From: Azophilus sp965116165
GTDB taxonomy: Bacteria > Pseudomonadota > Gammaproteobacteria > Pseudomonadales > Azotimanducaceae
Direction of reading: 5' to 3'
DNA length: 64,000 nucleotides
Assembly: GCA_965116165.1 (NCBI GenBank)
Contig: OZ220484.1
Coordinates: 2,356,001 to 2,420,000, forward strand
Each line of letters opens with the position of its first letter. Position 1 is the first letter of the stretch. Shown here piece after piece: positions 1 through 9,424 of the stretch. The position numbers and the translations under genes are program-made. Below the pieces are notes generated by a model, which was given only the letters and a program-made list of their open reading frames with translations, did no database searches and was not told where the DNA came from.

Positions 1-207
1 GCAGCCGGAACCCGGGCTCCGCGGGCGGCGGGCGTTATCCACTCCGATTTCGAGAAGGGTTTCATTCGCGCCGAAGTGGTCGCCTACCAGGACTTTATCG
101 CCCACGGCGGCGAACAGGGCGCCAAGGACGCGGGCAAGTGGCGCCTGGAGGGCAAGGACTACATCGTCGGCGATGGCGATGTGGTCCACTTTCGATTTAA
201 CGTTTGA
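1..207 (+). CDS. ychF: Ribosome-binding ATPase YchF, C-terminal end (partial)
   Basis: The reading frame is open from the first base of the window and ends with TGA at 205-207. The 68 residues seen match the C-terminal TGS region of the YchF/OLA1 family, with the typical stretch HSDFEKGFIRAEV, then a GKWRLEGKDYIV segment and the ending HFRFNV. YchF is a universal P-loop ATPase that binds ribosomes and is linked to stress responses. The G domain lies outside the window. The gene is convergent with the CRISPR effector operon. Confidence 0.93.
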   Translation, partial: AAGTRAPRAAGVIHSDFEKGFIRAEVVAYQDFIAHGGEQGAKDAGKWRLEGKDYIVGDGDVVHFRFNV

Positions 208-829
208 GGCGCCATGCGGGTATCGGCAAATTGATACAGCACCCAACTTTCGGCACTCTGGAAGCAAGTCTGGGGATCTGGTCATGAGGTACAGCCCGTC
301 GAGCAAAGTGCTTTTCGTCTCGATCTGCTCGCTCACCAAAGCTGGCGGTGGTGAGCCAGAGTACGATGTGGGCGAGGCGATCACCTGCGAATTGACGCCG
401 CGTCTCGCCAGGAAGCTCCTGTGGCGGCGCGAGCAGGTACGCAAGTTGGTACGGGGGATCCCGCAAGTGGCTTGGCAGGGTGTTGCGCTGTCGGAACTCG
501 AATACAATCGACACTTGGTTCAAGGTGCCGATTCGTTCACGGATTTCGGAATCGGTCAGGCCAGTTGGCTCGGACCGAATCAGCGTCAGCACCCGTTCGG
601 CATTCGTCATGAAGCGAGTTTCGCACACATTTCCCTTTTGGCACAGGGCGTCAAGATCGGGACCATAAGGATATGCCGGAAATGTAGTGTGGGCCCGCGG
701 GAACTCAGATCCGCACTTCCACTACAGGGCTGTCCCTATAGCATCACATCCTCTAAACCCGCATGCTAGCTGGGACCAAGTCGCGGCGAGATTGTCCGCG
801 GCCAGCATCTGCGGTTGCCCTTCGGGAGA
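208..829. other. Intergenic region between ychF and the cas operon
   Basis: About 620 bp separate the ychF stop from the last cas gene. I see no CRISPR repeats, tRNA or intact gene. The only coding-like signal is a short winged-helix remnant on the minus strand, listed separately. Confidence 0.5.
494..610 (-). pseudogene. Possible remnant of a small HTH (winged-helix) protein
   Basis: From an ATG at 610 the minus strand reads MTNAERVLTLIRSEPTGLTD and then SEIRERIGTLNQV. This resembles the first helices of small winged-helix proteins with a GLTDSEIRERTG-type motif. After about 35 residues the similarity is lost and the frame continues as low-complexity, unlikely protein across the end of ychF. 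It is probably a gene fragment left by a deletion, or possibly chance. It is not needed to explain the neighbouring cas operon. Confidence 0.3.
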
Positions 830-1801
830 TCAAGGAGCGATTTCCGAGTCCGCCCTCGTGACGTTCATGAATTTCCCGGCCGATATTCGCCGGGCTCGGT
901 TAATCTCGACGATACCGAGGGCAGTACGTGTCTCGGACCTCTCCAGCCACGGGTGGCACAGCAACGCGCGAATGCCCGCAAGGCTGATCGGTGCCCGCCA
1001 GATCGGCCATCGAAAGGCGAAGCGACCCTTTATTTCACGTTGGCCGCCGAGCATGATCAATTTTGCTTGCCCGTACCGCGACTTCGGAACGACGGTCAGA
1101 ACGGAAAACCCGACTGCCGCAAGCCGATTGGCACCGTGTTGTGTGGCTTCTTTCGTCTTGGCATTGGTCGGATCGCGGGCACGCAATGCGTAGCGAACAT
1201 CTTCGTTGGGATCCCAACGAAAAGACTTTGTCTTATCGGGACGCGTCCAGGACGCGAACAGAGCCTCGTGCAGGCAATCTGTCTCGGACACCATGGTCTT
1301 GCCATGTCCTTTCCCGCGGTCTGGAGGGGTTCTCTGTCGCGGAACCGAAGCGAGGCGTTCCAGAAAATGCTGGTGTCCTTGACCGAACATCAGACAAAGT
1401 GGTGTCGGCTCCGCCTTCTTGCCGTCTTTTGATACTGCGGCATCGCTGAGGAGGGCCGCCCACAGATCGGCTGCGTAGCGGTTTTCGGTTTTGGCGACTT
1501 TCCGCAGGGTTGCGGTCGCATCGGTGGGAGTGAGCGATAGATCCTTGCGACCGTTGAAATTGTGTCGTTGGGCCAATACATCTAGTCCCTCGGCGGCGGC
1601 TTGAGTAACGATGTTTTGGTTCACGCCTTCTGGGATTCGCAGAGCTGGGCGGAGGGGAGGATCATCGACTGTCCATGAGACGCGCGCGCACCAATCGGGT
1701 CGCGCTTCCTCTAGGACGCGAAGCAGACCCAACAACGCCATGAAGGCGAGCAAGTTGTCGGGCTCCAGACCTTCGAGACGGTGGGTTGCGAAGGCGGTCA
1801 T
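830..1801 (-). CDS. Type I-G/I-U CRISPR effector subunit, large-subunit position (Cas8u2/Csx17-like)
   Basis: Last gene of the cas operon, 323 codons. The start ATG (1801-1799) overlaps the cas3 stop in an ATGA junction, which is why I do not use the longer open frame that runs into cas3. The protein begins MTAFATHRLEGLEPDNLLAF and continues with an ALLGLLRVLEEARPDW segment, an opening often seen in proteins encoded beside Csb1 and Csb2. It ends with a basic region (GRFAFRWPIWRAPISLAG). Its position after csb1-csb2-cas3 suggests it fills the large-subunit role that recognises PAM and DNA in Cascade. At 323 residues it is much shorter than Csx17 proteins (about 600-700), so it is a compact variant or a different subunit. 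The operon membership is firm; the exact family name is not. Confidence 0.6.
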   Translation of the reverse strand: MTAFATHRLEGLEPDNLLAFMALLGLLRVLEEARPDWCARVSWTVDDPPLRPALRIPEGVNQNIVTQAAAEGLDVLAQRHNFNGRKDLSLTPTDATATLRKVAKTENRYAADLWAALLSDAAVSKDGKKAEPTPLCLMFGQGHQHFLERLASVPRQRTPPDRGKGHGKTMVSETDCLHEALFASWTRPDKTKSFRWDPNEDVRYALRARDPTNAKTKEATQHGANRLAAVGFSVLTVVPKSRYGQAKLIMLGGQREIKGRFAFRWPIWRAPISLAGIRALLCHPWLERSETRTALGIVEINRARRISAGKFMNVTRADSEIAP

Positions 1802-4710
1802 GAAGTGCGTTCCTCTTCCGAGGCGCGATGGTCCGCGAGGCGCAGAATCGCCTCCAAGTGGGCCAGTTTCCAGATGCCGTAACGCCGCTTCAAGTCTTCG
1901 AACAGGGATGGCCAGTCGGATCCGGCAAAGTCGAACGCCAGCGACTGCGGTCCCGATTCGCTTTCCGGCAATCGCCAGTTGGCGACGCCTAGGCACGGCA
2001 GTGGCTGTTCGGGGGAGGAATCAAGGAAATTGAAGAGTGGTCGGCCTTGGCCGTGATGGCTCCCGATGAGCCAAAGGACGAGGGCGGGATCGTGTGCCTT
2101 GGTCAAGGCTGGATGCGTTCGCGCCATTCGCACCGACAACGCCTCGTGCCGCCATCCTCTGGGCAGTTCGGCACGTTTCCAAACCTGTGGCGACCATGAG
2201 CGTCCGCTCTTGGCCAGCGGTCGGCCGTCGGGCCGGTTCCAAGGGTCACCGCCCGCAAGCATGGTCTGGAACCGGGGGTCGGCTTTGCCGGCATCGTGAA
2301 GATAAGCCGCGAGGCGAAGATCGTCCGCGACATCGCCGAGATCGAGGGTCTGGGCGAAGCCTTCCGCGAATCGGGCGACGCGGCAGCCATGGCTGTCGAG
2401 ATACACGGGTTGGCTGGAAGTATGTGAGGCCGTGTCGTCCTCTGTAGTGGGCATGGCTGCGTAGTGGTCGCTCTCGTTGGAGATTCCTCGCTCTGCAACG
2501 AGGATCGCGCCTCCCGCACGGCCGTCGGCATAAGGCTGGTGAATGTCGATGTGCCCTCCCTTCGCACGGCGCAGTGCATCCAATGAGGACCGAACGTCTC
2601 GGAATACGGAATCGCCGCCTTCGTTGTCGTCCGCTACTTGGGACGGCATCGCCGCGAGAAGGCGGTCCACCAGTTCAAAGCCACCGATGTCCTCGGAAGC
2701 GAGCACATCCGATATTCGAGCCCATTCTTCGTCCGAGCGCACGATGTCGCGGGCGATGCGAACCGCGCAGCGTCGCGCCCAGTAGGGCTTTGCCGCCTGA
2801 TCGGCGACATCGACGACCCGTGCGCTGGATTCCGGTGCCCAGCCGAATCTGTCGCAACCGCCGTAGTCGGCTGGAACGACCAGCAAATCACCGGTCCGCA
2901 ATTCATCCGCGCCGACGACGCGGGTGCTGGGGTCGCCCTGGCCCGCCCATCGGAAGGCTGGTCTGGAGGGCTCTGAACGGCTTGCCGCATGCGATTCAGA
3001 CATCCCCATCCCCTCGGGCGCATCCGAAATATTGGCCTGTGCTTTTCCCGCCCGCTTCAGCCACTCGCGAGCCACCCAAAGTGGAAGTTCGACGGTTTCG
3101 GCGGCCCGCGGGGGGGCCAATCGGATCACCTCCATGAGGTCGATTCCGGTTTTGTTTTCAATATCTTCTTTCGAGATGTCGCCGCGCCAGACGATGGTGA
3201 CTCCGGTCGCCGTTCGCTTGGCTCCATGAAGAAACAATCCGACCTCAGGGTCCGCGGTCGGCCGCGGCGATGTCTGCGACCACAGGTCGAGATAGGCAGG
3301 CATGAGGACTGGAGCGTCCAGCCGCTCCGAGGCAAGATCATCGGGATCAATTCCGGCTTTCTTCAGGCATTTTTGCAAGGCGTTCGCACCGAAATCCACG
3401 ACACCGTTTTCGACAAAGGACTCTAGGGACTTAAGCGCTTCCCAAGTACGTCTGATGCGGTCACCATAAACTGGATCGTCGGCTCTTTTGGCGATGTCGC
3501 CGGCTAGGGCGATTATGGCGCCTTCGGCATGGAGTGGCCGTCCCGCACGGTTTAGCCGGCCGAAACGCTGGCGGAGGGCATCAAGAGATGCGGCCTGGGT
3601 CACGAGGCCGTCGAGATCCAGATCGACGCCGACTTCCAGGCATTGGGTCGCGACAACGAAAAGAGGCTTGGCTTCCGCACGGCTGCCGTTTCCGGTTCGG
3701 AAGGGAGCGAGCGCCGCCGCAATAGCGTCCCGGTCGACGCTGCGCGACCGCCCGATCATCAGTACGGCATTGATCGTGTCGCCACCGTCCAGTGCGTTGA
3801 AAATTTCCCGAGCCAATGCGACGCGATTAACGACAACGCCCACTGCGGCGGGCGATATCCCCCTCCGCCGCAATTGGTTGGCTATCTTGCGAGCCTCATC
3901 CACAAACGCTTTGACGGCGGCCCCCTCGCGAACGGGCGGCTTGAGCACGGCTGGCTTGAGCGCCTCAATCCTCTTACTCAGTTCGGAGTGGGCCCGATCT
4001 TCGAGCGAAAGCATGAAGGGACGGTCTGCGGTCTTCCTTGGCGTGGCGGATAAAAGTGCGACCTTGATTTCGGTCCGACCGATCATGCGAACGGCATCAA
4101 GCGTTTGTCGAAACGGTTCGGCGAGATGCGCCTCGTCCAGCAGGATCAGGCTGCCGATTCCGAGCAGACCCGCGTGGACGGGTTTCATGCGGTCGGAGAC
4201 GCCGTATCCTCGAAATAGCAGCCGGGAACCCACCTGATCGACGGTGGAACACAGAATGGTTGGTTGCGTCGGCGTGCGCACCCAATCGTGCTCCAGCGGC
4301 GCACCGCCCCGAAGTCGCTGGGCGATCAGAGGCGGTCCGTCCTTGCCGGCTAAATCCTTCAGTCGTCGTGCTACTTCCGCGACGACACCGGTGCCGCCTA
4401 GGGCATGGCGAAGCGCCTTTTCGATGCGTTGAGCACGGGCAAACGCATCGTCCACGACAAGCCGACGGTCCACGACCAGAGCGATACGCAGCGCCGCTTT
4501 GCCAAGTGCGTCGTAGCGCAATGCCAGATGGAACACGGCTGCGTCTAGGGCTGCCGTCTTTCCCGAACCGGTGGGCAGATCTAGGATGTCCGGCCACGTG
4601 TCGGAGTCCGCGAGGTGATTGACCAGCCTCTGCTGCCAGGGGAACGGGACATGGTTGTGGATGTCTCGAAAGAATACGGCGAAGTCGACGGGACGAAGTT
4701 CCACGGTCAA
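1798..4710 (-). CDS. cas3: CRISPR-associated helicase/nuclease Cas3, type I-G form with C-terminal HD domain
   Basis: Cas3 unwinds and degrades the target DNA after Cascade binds. The SF2 helicase comes first: Walker A DLPTGSGKT near residues 44-52 and the DEAH box in LILLDEAHLAE near residue 192. The HD nuclease is at the C-terminus: YLHDAGKADPRF near residue 805, then RHEA near 854 and SHHGQG near 884. This helicase-first order is characteristic of type I-G/I-U Cas3 and the reverse of most type I systems. The best start is TTG at 4710, overlapping the csb2 stop as TTGA (a GTG at 4704 is an alternative). This gives about 970 residues beginning MTVELRPVDFAVFFRDIHN. The upstream extension to 4776 lies inside csb2 and is rejected. 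All catalytic motifs look intact. Confidence 0.93.
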   Translation of the reverse strand: MTVELRPVDFAVFFRDIHNHVPFPWQQRLVNHLADSDTWPDILDLPTGSGKTAALDAAVFHLALRYDALGKAALRIALVVDRRLVVDDAFARAQRIEKALRHALGGTGVVAEVARRLKDLAGKDGPPLIAQRLRGGAPLEHDWVRTPTQPTILCSTVDQVGSRLLFRGYGVSDRMKPVHAGLLGIGSLILLDEAHLAEPFRQTLDAVRMIGRTEIKVALLSATPRKTADRPFMLSLEDRAHSELSKRIEALKPAVLKPPVREGAAVKAFVDEARKIANQLRRRGISPAAVGVVVNRVALAREIFNALDGGDTINAVLMIGRSRSVDRDAIAAALAPFRTGNGSRAEAKPLFVVATQCLEVGVDLDLDGLVTQAASLDALRQRFGRLNRAGRPLHAEGAIIALAGDIAKRADDPVYGDRIRRTWEALKSLESFVENGVVDFGANALQKCLKKAGIDPDDLASERLDAPVLMPAYLDLWSQTSPRPTADPEVGLFLHGAKRTATGVTIVWRGDISKEDIENKTGIDLMEVIRLAPPRAAETVELPLWVAREWLKRAGKAQANISDAPEGMGMSESHAASRSEPSRPAFRWAGQGDPSTRVVGADELRTGDLLVVPADYGGCDRFGWAPESSARVVDVADQAAKPYWARRCAVRIARDIVRSDEEWARISDVLASEDIGGFELVDRLLAAMPSQVADDNEGGDSVFRDVRSSLDALRRAKGGHIDIHQPYADGRAGGAILVAERGISNESDHYAAMPTTEDDTASHTSSQPVYLDSHGCRVARFAEGFAQTLDLGDVADDLRLAAYLHDAGKADPRFQTMLAGGDPWNRPDGRPLAKSGRSWSPQVWKRAELPRGWRHEALSVRMARTHPALTKAHDPALVLWLIGSHHGQGRPLFNFLDSSPEQPLPCLGVANWRLPESESGPQSLAFDFAGSDWPSLFEDLKRRYGIWKLAHLEAILRLADHRASEEERTS

Positions 4711-6143
4711 GACCCCAAGCTCCGACAAAGACCGAGGCCGATGAACCTGCCCGCACCGAGAAGGACGGGGCCGCAAATGGGTCGATCAAAGTCGATAACG
4801 GCGTGGACCAACTGTCGGCTCTCCAGCGATTTGGGCAGTTTCCAACGCATCCAGGAGGGCTCGCCGGCCAAGGGGCGGGCCGGGGGCGCACCTTGGACCG
4901 CAGAGTGTTTGCCGGCCCGAATCCGGTCGGGGCTCGGGCGCGGCAGTCCGGCATGCTCGCAGGCGCGTGCGACAAGACCCCGGACTTCGGCGTCGCCCTT
5001 CCGCTTCAGGTGCCGGTCCAGCACAATGGGCGTAACGGTCGCCCACCGGTGCGATTTCTCAAGGTAGGGCTTAGGCCGAAGCGACCATTTGCCTTCGTCC
5101 GGCGCGGGCGTGAGAGCCAGCGGTTTGCGAAGCGGTGGCCCCTGCAAGGTAAGCACACGCCGTTGTCGGTCGGCGTGATAGGGTGCCACCGTTTCGAATG
5201 CGGTGCGAAATCCATCGATGCGGTGCAGCATCACGCCGGGCGGCGGGATTACAGCGAAGCCGAAGACACGGCCGTCGGCATGAGGTGAACCTACGAAGGA
5301 CATCGGCACGAATGACAAATGGGGACGACGTGTCGGCGTTCCATCGAGTCTGTGTCCGGACACGACCTCGGGAATATGATCTCCCGAACTATCTCTCCCA
5401 TAACCGGCCATCAACGCCTGCCGCAACAGGCGGCCGACAAGGCCCGACGCTCGGATGTCGGGAACCACACCCCCCGCAGCCTCCAGCACCAGCCATTCGG
5501 TCGTAGGGTCGGGTGTCGGGGCACCCTTCGGGAAAACAGGAGCACCGGGCCGGATCGCGGGACGGTCGGGTCTTGTGCGATATGCCTCCTCCAGCTCACT
5601 CAACCTGCCTGGATAGGCTCCGCGGCTTGGGGGCATCGGTTTCCGCTCGGAGATTGCCACGTCAGAGACGTGAAATCGACATCGGGTCAAGCTGGCCGAA
5701 TGGCCGACATAACCGACGCAACTGGCGATCGTGTTCAGTGCGGCGTAGGTTTCGGTGTCCGGGGCTTCCGGCCAGACTAGCTCTATGGTTGGGTCGTCCG
5801 GCTTGGCTACCGGAAAACGACGTGGCTGGCGTTGGCGATGTTCCGGCAGCACTCTGAGATAGGTCTGAACTGCCTTCGAAGCCTTGGGATCGTTGGGTGG
5901 AACGAACACGTTGGGTGCGGTTCTGGCCGTGTGTCCGCCGGCACGGATGGTGGGAGGGGGCTGTCCTTCGAGCCATTCCAGAGCCACACGTTCAACGGGC
6001 GACTCTCCCCGGATTCCCCAAGCCGATACAAGTGCCGAGAACACGCGGTCGGGCTGGGGCGGCCAGTCGGGCGCATCGTCGCCGGGTCCGTGCGCGGCCC
6101 GGCATACACCGGTCAGGAACTCGATCTCAAGCACCAGGCTCAT
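4707..6143 (-). CDS. csb2: Type I-G CRISPR-associated protein Csb2 (Cas5-Cas6 fusion family)
   Basis: 478 residues of the GSU0054/Csb2 family, which in type I-G systems combines the Cas5 backbone role with a Cas6-like part. The N-terminus MSLVLEIEFLTGVCRAAHGP and the following PPQPDRVFSALVSAWG segment (residues 28-43) are typical. The middle holds EWLVLEAAGG, and the C-terminus HAVIDFDRPICGPVLLGAGR and FIGLGLCRSLGS has the glycine-rich loop expected of the Cas6-like RAMP fold. The start overlaps the csb1 stop by 4 bases and the stop overlaps the cas3 start, so the operon is translationally coupled. No separate cas6 is present, consistent with Csb2 doing that job. Confidence 0.88.
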   Translation of the reverse strand: MSLVLEIEFLTGVCRAAHGPGDDAPDWPPQPDRVFSALVSAWGIRGESPVERVALEWLEGQPPPTIRAGGHTARTAPNVFVPPNDPKASKAVQTYLRVLPEHRQRQPRRFPVAKPDDPTIELVWPEAPDTETYAALNTIASCVGYVGHSASLTRCRFHVSDVAISERKPMPPSRGAYPGRLSELEEAYRTRPDRPAIRPGAPVFPKGAPTPDPTTEWLVLEAAGGVVPDIRASGLVGRLLRQALMAGYGRDSSGDHIPEVVSGHRLDGTPTRRPHLSFVPMSFVGSPHADGRVFGFAVIPPPGVMLHRIDGFRTAFETVAPYHADRQRRVLTLQGPPLRKPLALTPAPDEGKWSLRPKPYLEKSHRWATVTPIVLDRHLKRKGDAEVRGLVARACEHAGLPRPSPDRIRAGKHSAVQGAPPARPLAGEPSWMRWKLPKSLESRQLVHAVIDFDRPICGPVLLGAGRFIGLGLCRSLGS

Positions 6144-7378
6144 TGGTTGTTCTCGTCTTCTCCGCCTTCTCCTTCCAGCGCGAGGTTGCGGCTGCTGCGA
6201 ATGATTTCCACCAGCTTGTCCTGCGGTGTGAGTGAGAGAGAGCGGAAGTTGAAACCCGCCTCTTCGGCCCGCCGATGGGCCTGTCGATAGAGGGCCTGTG
6301 CCGAGGCGCGATCAAACTCGACTGTGGTTGCCGTCCCGTCCCAGCGCACGAGCTCGAGTGGTGCCGTGCCCTCGCAAACAAGATCGCAGCGCGAGCGCAG
6401 GGCGTATCCGCGTGCGTCCTGCTCGGCGATCGCCAGAAGACCGAGTGCCGCGACGAGAGTTCGTCCCGTGATATCGCGCTCACCACTTCCGAATCGCAGG
6501 CGCCTGATTCCCGCCAAGGTAATCGTGGCCCGATGCTCCACGTATTCGCAGGTCACGCCGAGCGCATCGACCGTGGGCGCGATGTTGCCGTGATTGATTT
6601 CCGAGGGACGGACTTTCTTGGCCCCTTTGCCTGCGGATTTTTGGTTGGTATTCCAGTCGGAGGAACCCTTGAAGACCTCCACCTTTCGGAGAATGCCGAG
6701 CGGATCAATCCGGCTTCCAGTACGTCGGCCAGCGGTTCGAGCACCCATTTCACCGGTTTGCTGATTGGCAACAATTTCTTCGACCGGTGTGTCGACGGCC
6801 ACGATTTCGGAAACGATTGTCCGCGGAAACTTCGCTCCGAGGCCACCGCCTTCTCCCTGGCTGTGCCATGCGCCAAAAACCAGTGCCGTGGGCGAAATCT
6901 CCAGCAGCACCGACGCGTCGGCCGGTTTTGCGGCCGCGAGACGCCGGCCTTCGTCGCTCTGCATGAAGGGAATGCTATTCAGCAGGCTATCCCTCAGGAT
7001 AGCGTCATAGACCCGGTGGGGGGCATCAAGTGAGGTAATACGCTCCAGCGGCTCCAACCCCGCGCCACGAAAATCCACTGTGACGTAGGGAATCTGTAAT
7101 GACTCGCCGACATCTTCTCCATCGGTCGCCGCCAGAAGCGCCTCTTCAAGCCGGTTGGCTTGGCTTTGTACGCTGTCGATCAGGACGCACCAGATTTCCT
7201 TACCATTGATACGCCTCCGCTCGAACACATGGCGTGGGGGGTCGTTGTTGCGCTCGCCCGGATAGGTGGGGGGGAAGAGCTTGTCGCCCCTGCCGCCAAT
7301 CGGCTGGAGACGGGAGATTCGGCGGAACGCGGCTCCTGCGTTGACCGCATCGCTCAAGTCTCGAAAATCGATGGTCAT
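6140..7378 (-). CDS. csb1: Type I-G CRISPR-associated protein Csb1 (Cas7 family)
   Basis: 412 residues of the GSU0053/Csb1 family, the Cas7 equivalent that polymerises along crRNA to form the Cascade backbone. Diagnostic stretches are the N-terminal region with FPPTYPGE (about residues 36-43), then NGKEIWCVLIDSVQSQANRL, and the FGAWHSQGEGGGLGAKFPR loop near residue 170. It is the first gene of the operon. A good ribosome-binding sequence (AGAGGA) lies 7 bases before the ATG, and a sigma-70-like promoter lies about 230 bases upstream. The gene shows no damage, in contrast to the restriction-modification genes elsewhere in the window. Confidence 0.9.
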   Translation of the reverse strand: MTIDFRDLSDAVNAGAAFRRISRLQPIGGRGDKLFPPTYPGERNNDPPRHVFERRRINGKEIWCVLIDSVQSQANRLEEALLAATDGEDVGESLQIPYVTVDFRGAGLEPLERITSLDAPHRVYDAILRDSLLNSIPFMQSDEGRRLAAAKPADASVLLEISPTALVFGAWHSQGEGGGLGAKFPRTIVSEIVAVDTPVEEIVANQQTGEMGARTAGRRTGSRIDPLGILRKVEVFKGSSDWNTNQKSAGKGAKKVRPSEINHGNIAPTVDALGVTCEYVEHRATITLAGIRRLRFGSGERDITGRTLVAALGLLAIAEQDARGYALRSRCDLVCEGTAPLELVRWDGTATTVEFDRASAQALYRQAHRRAEEAGFNFRSLSLTPQDKLVEIIRSSRNLALEGEGGEDENNQ

Positions 7379-7921
7379 GTTTTGTTCCTCTGCTTAGCCA
7401 TTCGATCACATTGATCCTTCCGACCACCCTTTGGTGTATGCGCCTTATGCCGTCGAATGTTCACAATGGGTCGGAGTTGGGGCCTGTATTGTGGCATTTC
7501 ATCATGCTCGACGGTTTCTGTGCTGATGGTTACTTCCTCGACCTTCCGTGCGGAAAACCTGCTACGATGAACTCGAAACATGATAATTGCCTGTCTTAGT
7601 AGTTTTCTCGAGAATACAGTATTAGCTAAAATTCCGAATGTCAAACCCTTTTAATCCCAACAACACAGAGAAAGAAATCTTGATTTCCGGCATGTCGAAT
7701 TTGTCTTTGACCGAGCCGTACGGGCCACATTGAAGGTCTGTGTTGGCGGGATTATCTTTGCGCATCGTGTGCGCATGCATCCGGGCTGCAAGGCCTGGCT
7801 TCATTGACCGGACAGCCAGATTGTCGACCCGGAGCGTTTAAACGACGGGGGGCGGGGGATGGTCTCGGTGACCGGTTGCGTGATGCGGTCGGTATTCTCC
7901 CACTGAATATCGCTGAACAAA
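7379..7921. other. Divergent intergenic region between csb1 and hisA
   Basis: 543 bp, AT-rich in the middle. It holds the probable cas promoter. I looked for CRISPR repeats, a leader or a hisH remnant and saw none. No convincing ribosome-binding site is visible in front of hisA. Confidence 0.5.
7616..7644 (-). promoter_or_regulatory. Sigma-70-type promoter for the csb1-csb2-cas3 operon
   Basis: On the minus strand the sequence reads TTGACA (7644-7639), a 17-base spacer, then TACTGT (7621-7616). The -35 is a perfect match and the -10 matches 4 of 6. Transcription would start near 7609, about 230 bases before csb1. The surrounding 7560-7750 is clearly more AT-rich than its neighbours. Confidence 0.5.
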
Positions 7922-8659
7922 ATGCTCCTAATACCAGCAATAGATCTAAAGGAAGGCCGCTGCGTTCGCTTGCGGCAAGGCCGCATGCATGATGCGACCA
8001 TCTTCTCCGACGACCCCGTCGCGATGGCGGAGCGGTGGGCGGCCGCGGGCTGTCGGCAGCTGCATGTCGTCGATCTTGACGGGGCTTTCGCCGGAATGCC
8101 CAGAAATCGGGATTTGATCGCTCGCATTGTTGCGCGTCTACCGGGGGTGCCCGTGCAGGTGGGCGGTGGCATTCGGTCGCTGGAAGGCGCGGGTGCCTAT
8201 CTCGATGCCGGCGTGGCGGCGGTGATTGTCGGTACCCGCGCGGTGCGTGATGTGGATTTTCTGCCGGCGCTGGCGGAGGCCTTTCCGGGCCGTGTCCTGT
8301 TCGGCTTGGATGCGAGGAACGGCAAGGCGGCGACTGATGGTTGGGATGCAACCTCGGGTCAAAGTGCCCTCGACCTCGCCGCCCGCGCGGCGCGCTTGGA
8401 CTTGGCCGGCATTGTCTACACCGACATTGAGCGCGACGGTATGTTGAGCGGGCTCAACATCGCGGGGACGCTGGCGTTGGCCCGGGCGATCCAATTGCCG
8501 GTTATCGCCTCGGGCGGCGTAAACAATTTGGAAGACCTGGCCCGTCTCAAGTCTGCGGACGAGGATGCGGGCAGCCTTTTGGCCGGCGCGATTACCGGAC
8601 GGGCAATCTATGCCGGGACGCTCGACTTCAATGCGGGACAGGCGCTGCTCGACGCTTGA
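7922..8659 (+). CDS. hisA: Phosphoribosylformimino-5-aminoimidazole carboxamide ribotide isomerase (HisA)
   Basis: 245 residues, normal HisA length. It catalyses the Amadori isomerisation of ProFAR to PRFAR in histidine biosynthesis, as a (beta-alpha)8 barrel. Seen: the catalytic acid in the N-terminal LLIPAIDLKEGRCVRL, phosphate-binding loops QVGGGIRS (about residues 79-86) and ASGGVNN (about 194-200), and the second acid in YTDIERDGM. HisA usually sits beside hisH and hisF; here neither neighbour is present and the next gene is an envC remnant. It is intact, so the pathway may still work with genes elsewhere. Confidence 0.95.
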   Translation: MLLIPAIDLKEGRCVRLRQGRMHDATIFSDDPVAMAERWAAAGCRQLHVVDLDGAFAGMPRNRDLIARIVARLPGVPVQVGGGIRSLEGAGAYLDAGVAAVIVGTRAVRDVDFLPALAEAFPGRVLFGLDARNGKAATDGWDATSGQSALDLAARAARLDLAGIVYTDIERDGMLSGLNIAGTLALARAIQLPVIASGGVNNLEDLARLKSADEDAGSLLAGAITGRAIYAGTLDFNAGQALLDA

Positions 8660-8715
8660 CACGGGATACATCCGGGTGGGCGGCACTCATTAAATCGGAG
8701 GCGCATGGCGGGTGT

Positions 8716-9424
8716 TTACCGTGTTTGTTCGGCAAACCAGGGCAGGGGATCCCCGACATCGCCATTTTGCCGAATCTCGAAGTAGAGTCCGCTGGTTGCA
8801 AGGCCCCCGCTCTGTCCGGCGTGGGCGATGACCTCTCCGCTTTCGACCCGGTCGCCACGCTGCCTGACCATCCGGTCGGCGTGTCCATACAGCGTCATAT
8901 AGCCGTCGCCGTTGTCGCTCCGCACGTTCGGCAATGCGGCGCGCCGCGAGCGCCTCCGCGTTGTGCCGCAATTGTGCCGATGCCCGCCGAAACGATTTGT
9001 ATGCCTCCATTCGGGCATTGATAAGGTGGCGGTGATAGACCAGCATGCGCTCCGCCTTGGTCGGGTCGCTCTGGTCGAGCAGCAGTCTGAGGAAACCCTC
9101 TCCCCGCAGCCGGTGGGTGGCCGCCACATGACCGCCGATACGGCCCGCCTCTTGGCTTTGCTTGGCAAGGTGGCCGTTGCGCTCGGCTCGGAGCTCTTCT
9201 AGCTGTGTCTCAACCCCGCCCAGTGCGGCATCGCTGGCGGCAACCGCCTTGGCGGCCTCGGCGACGGCGCGGTCTTTTTTCCGTAGATCCGCAAGCAGTT
9301 TCGAACGCTGTTGGTCCGCCTCCGAAAGCCAGGAGTCCAAGCTGTTCAGTTGTTCGGTAAGCTCGTCGAGCTGCCCCCGAATCTTCCCATCGCCGAAAGC
9401 GGTCGGCAAAAGCAGGCCGATTTT
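8716..9424 (-). pseudogene. envC: Broken murein hydrolase activator EnvC
   Basis: EnvC activates division amidases through an N-terminal coiled coil and a C-terminal LytM (M23-like) domain. Two pieces survive in different frames. About 9424-8930 encodes the end of a signal peptide (KIGLLLPTAFGDG), the coiled coil (DGKIRGQLDELTEQLNSLD onwards) and the region around LLLDQSDPTKAERML. About 8932-8716 encodes the end of the LytM domain (DNGDGYMTLYGHADRM, then GDRVESGEVIAHAGQSGG and GLYFEIRQNG). The linker and first half of LytM, probably more than 150 codons, are missing and the frames do not match. The start codon is also gone, fused to the truncated gpmI. The gpmI-envC order itself is the normal one. 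Confidence 0.88.

Noticed and set aside
1802..1996. Longer version of the last cas gene starting at 1996
   Set aside because: The extra 65 residues are cas3 read in another frame. ATG 1801 overlaps the cas3 stop.
4711..4776. Upstream start for cas3 at 4776
   Set aside because: The extra residues lie within csb2 and do not resemble Cas3. A TTG start overlapping the csb2 stop fits the coupled operon.
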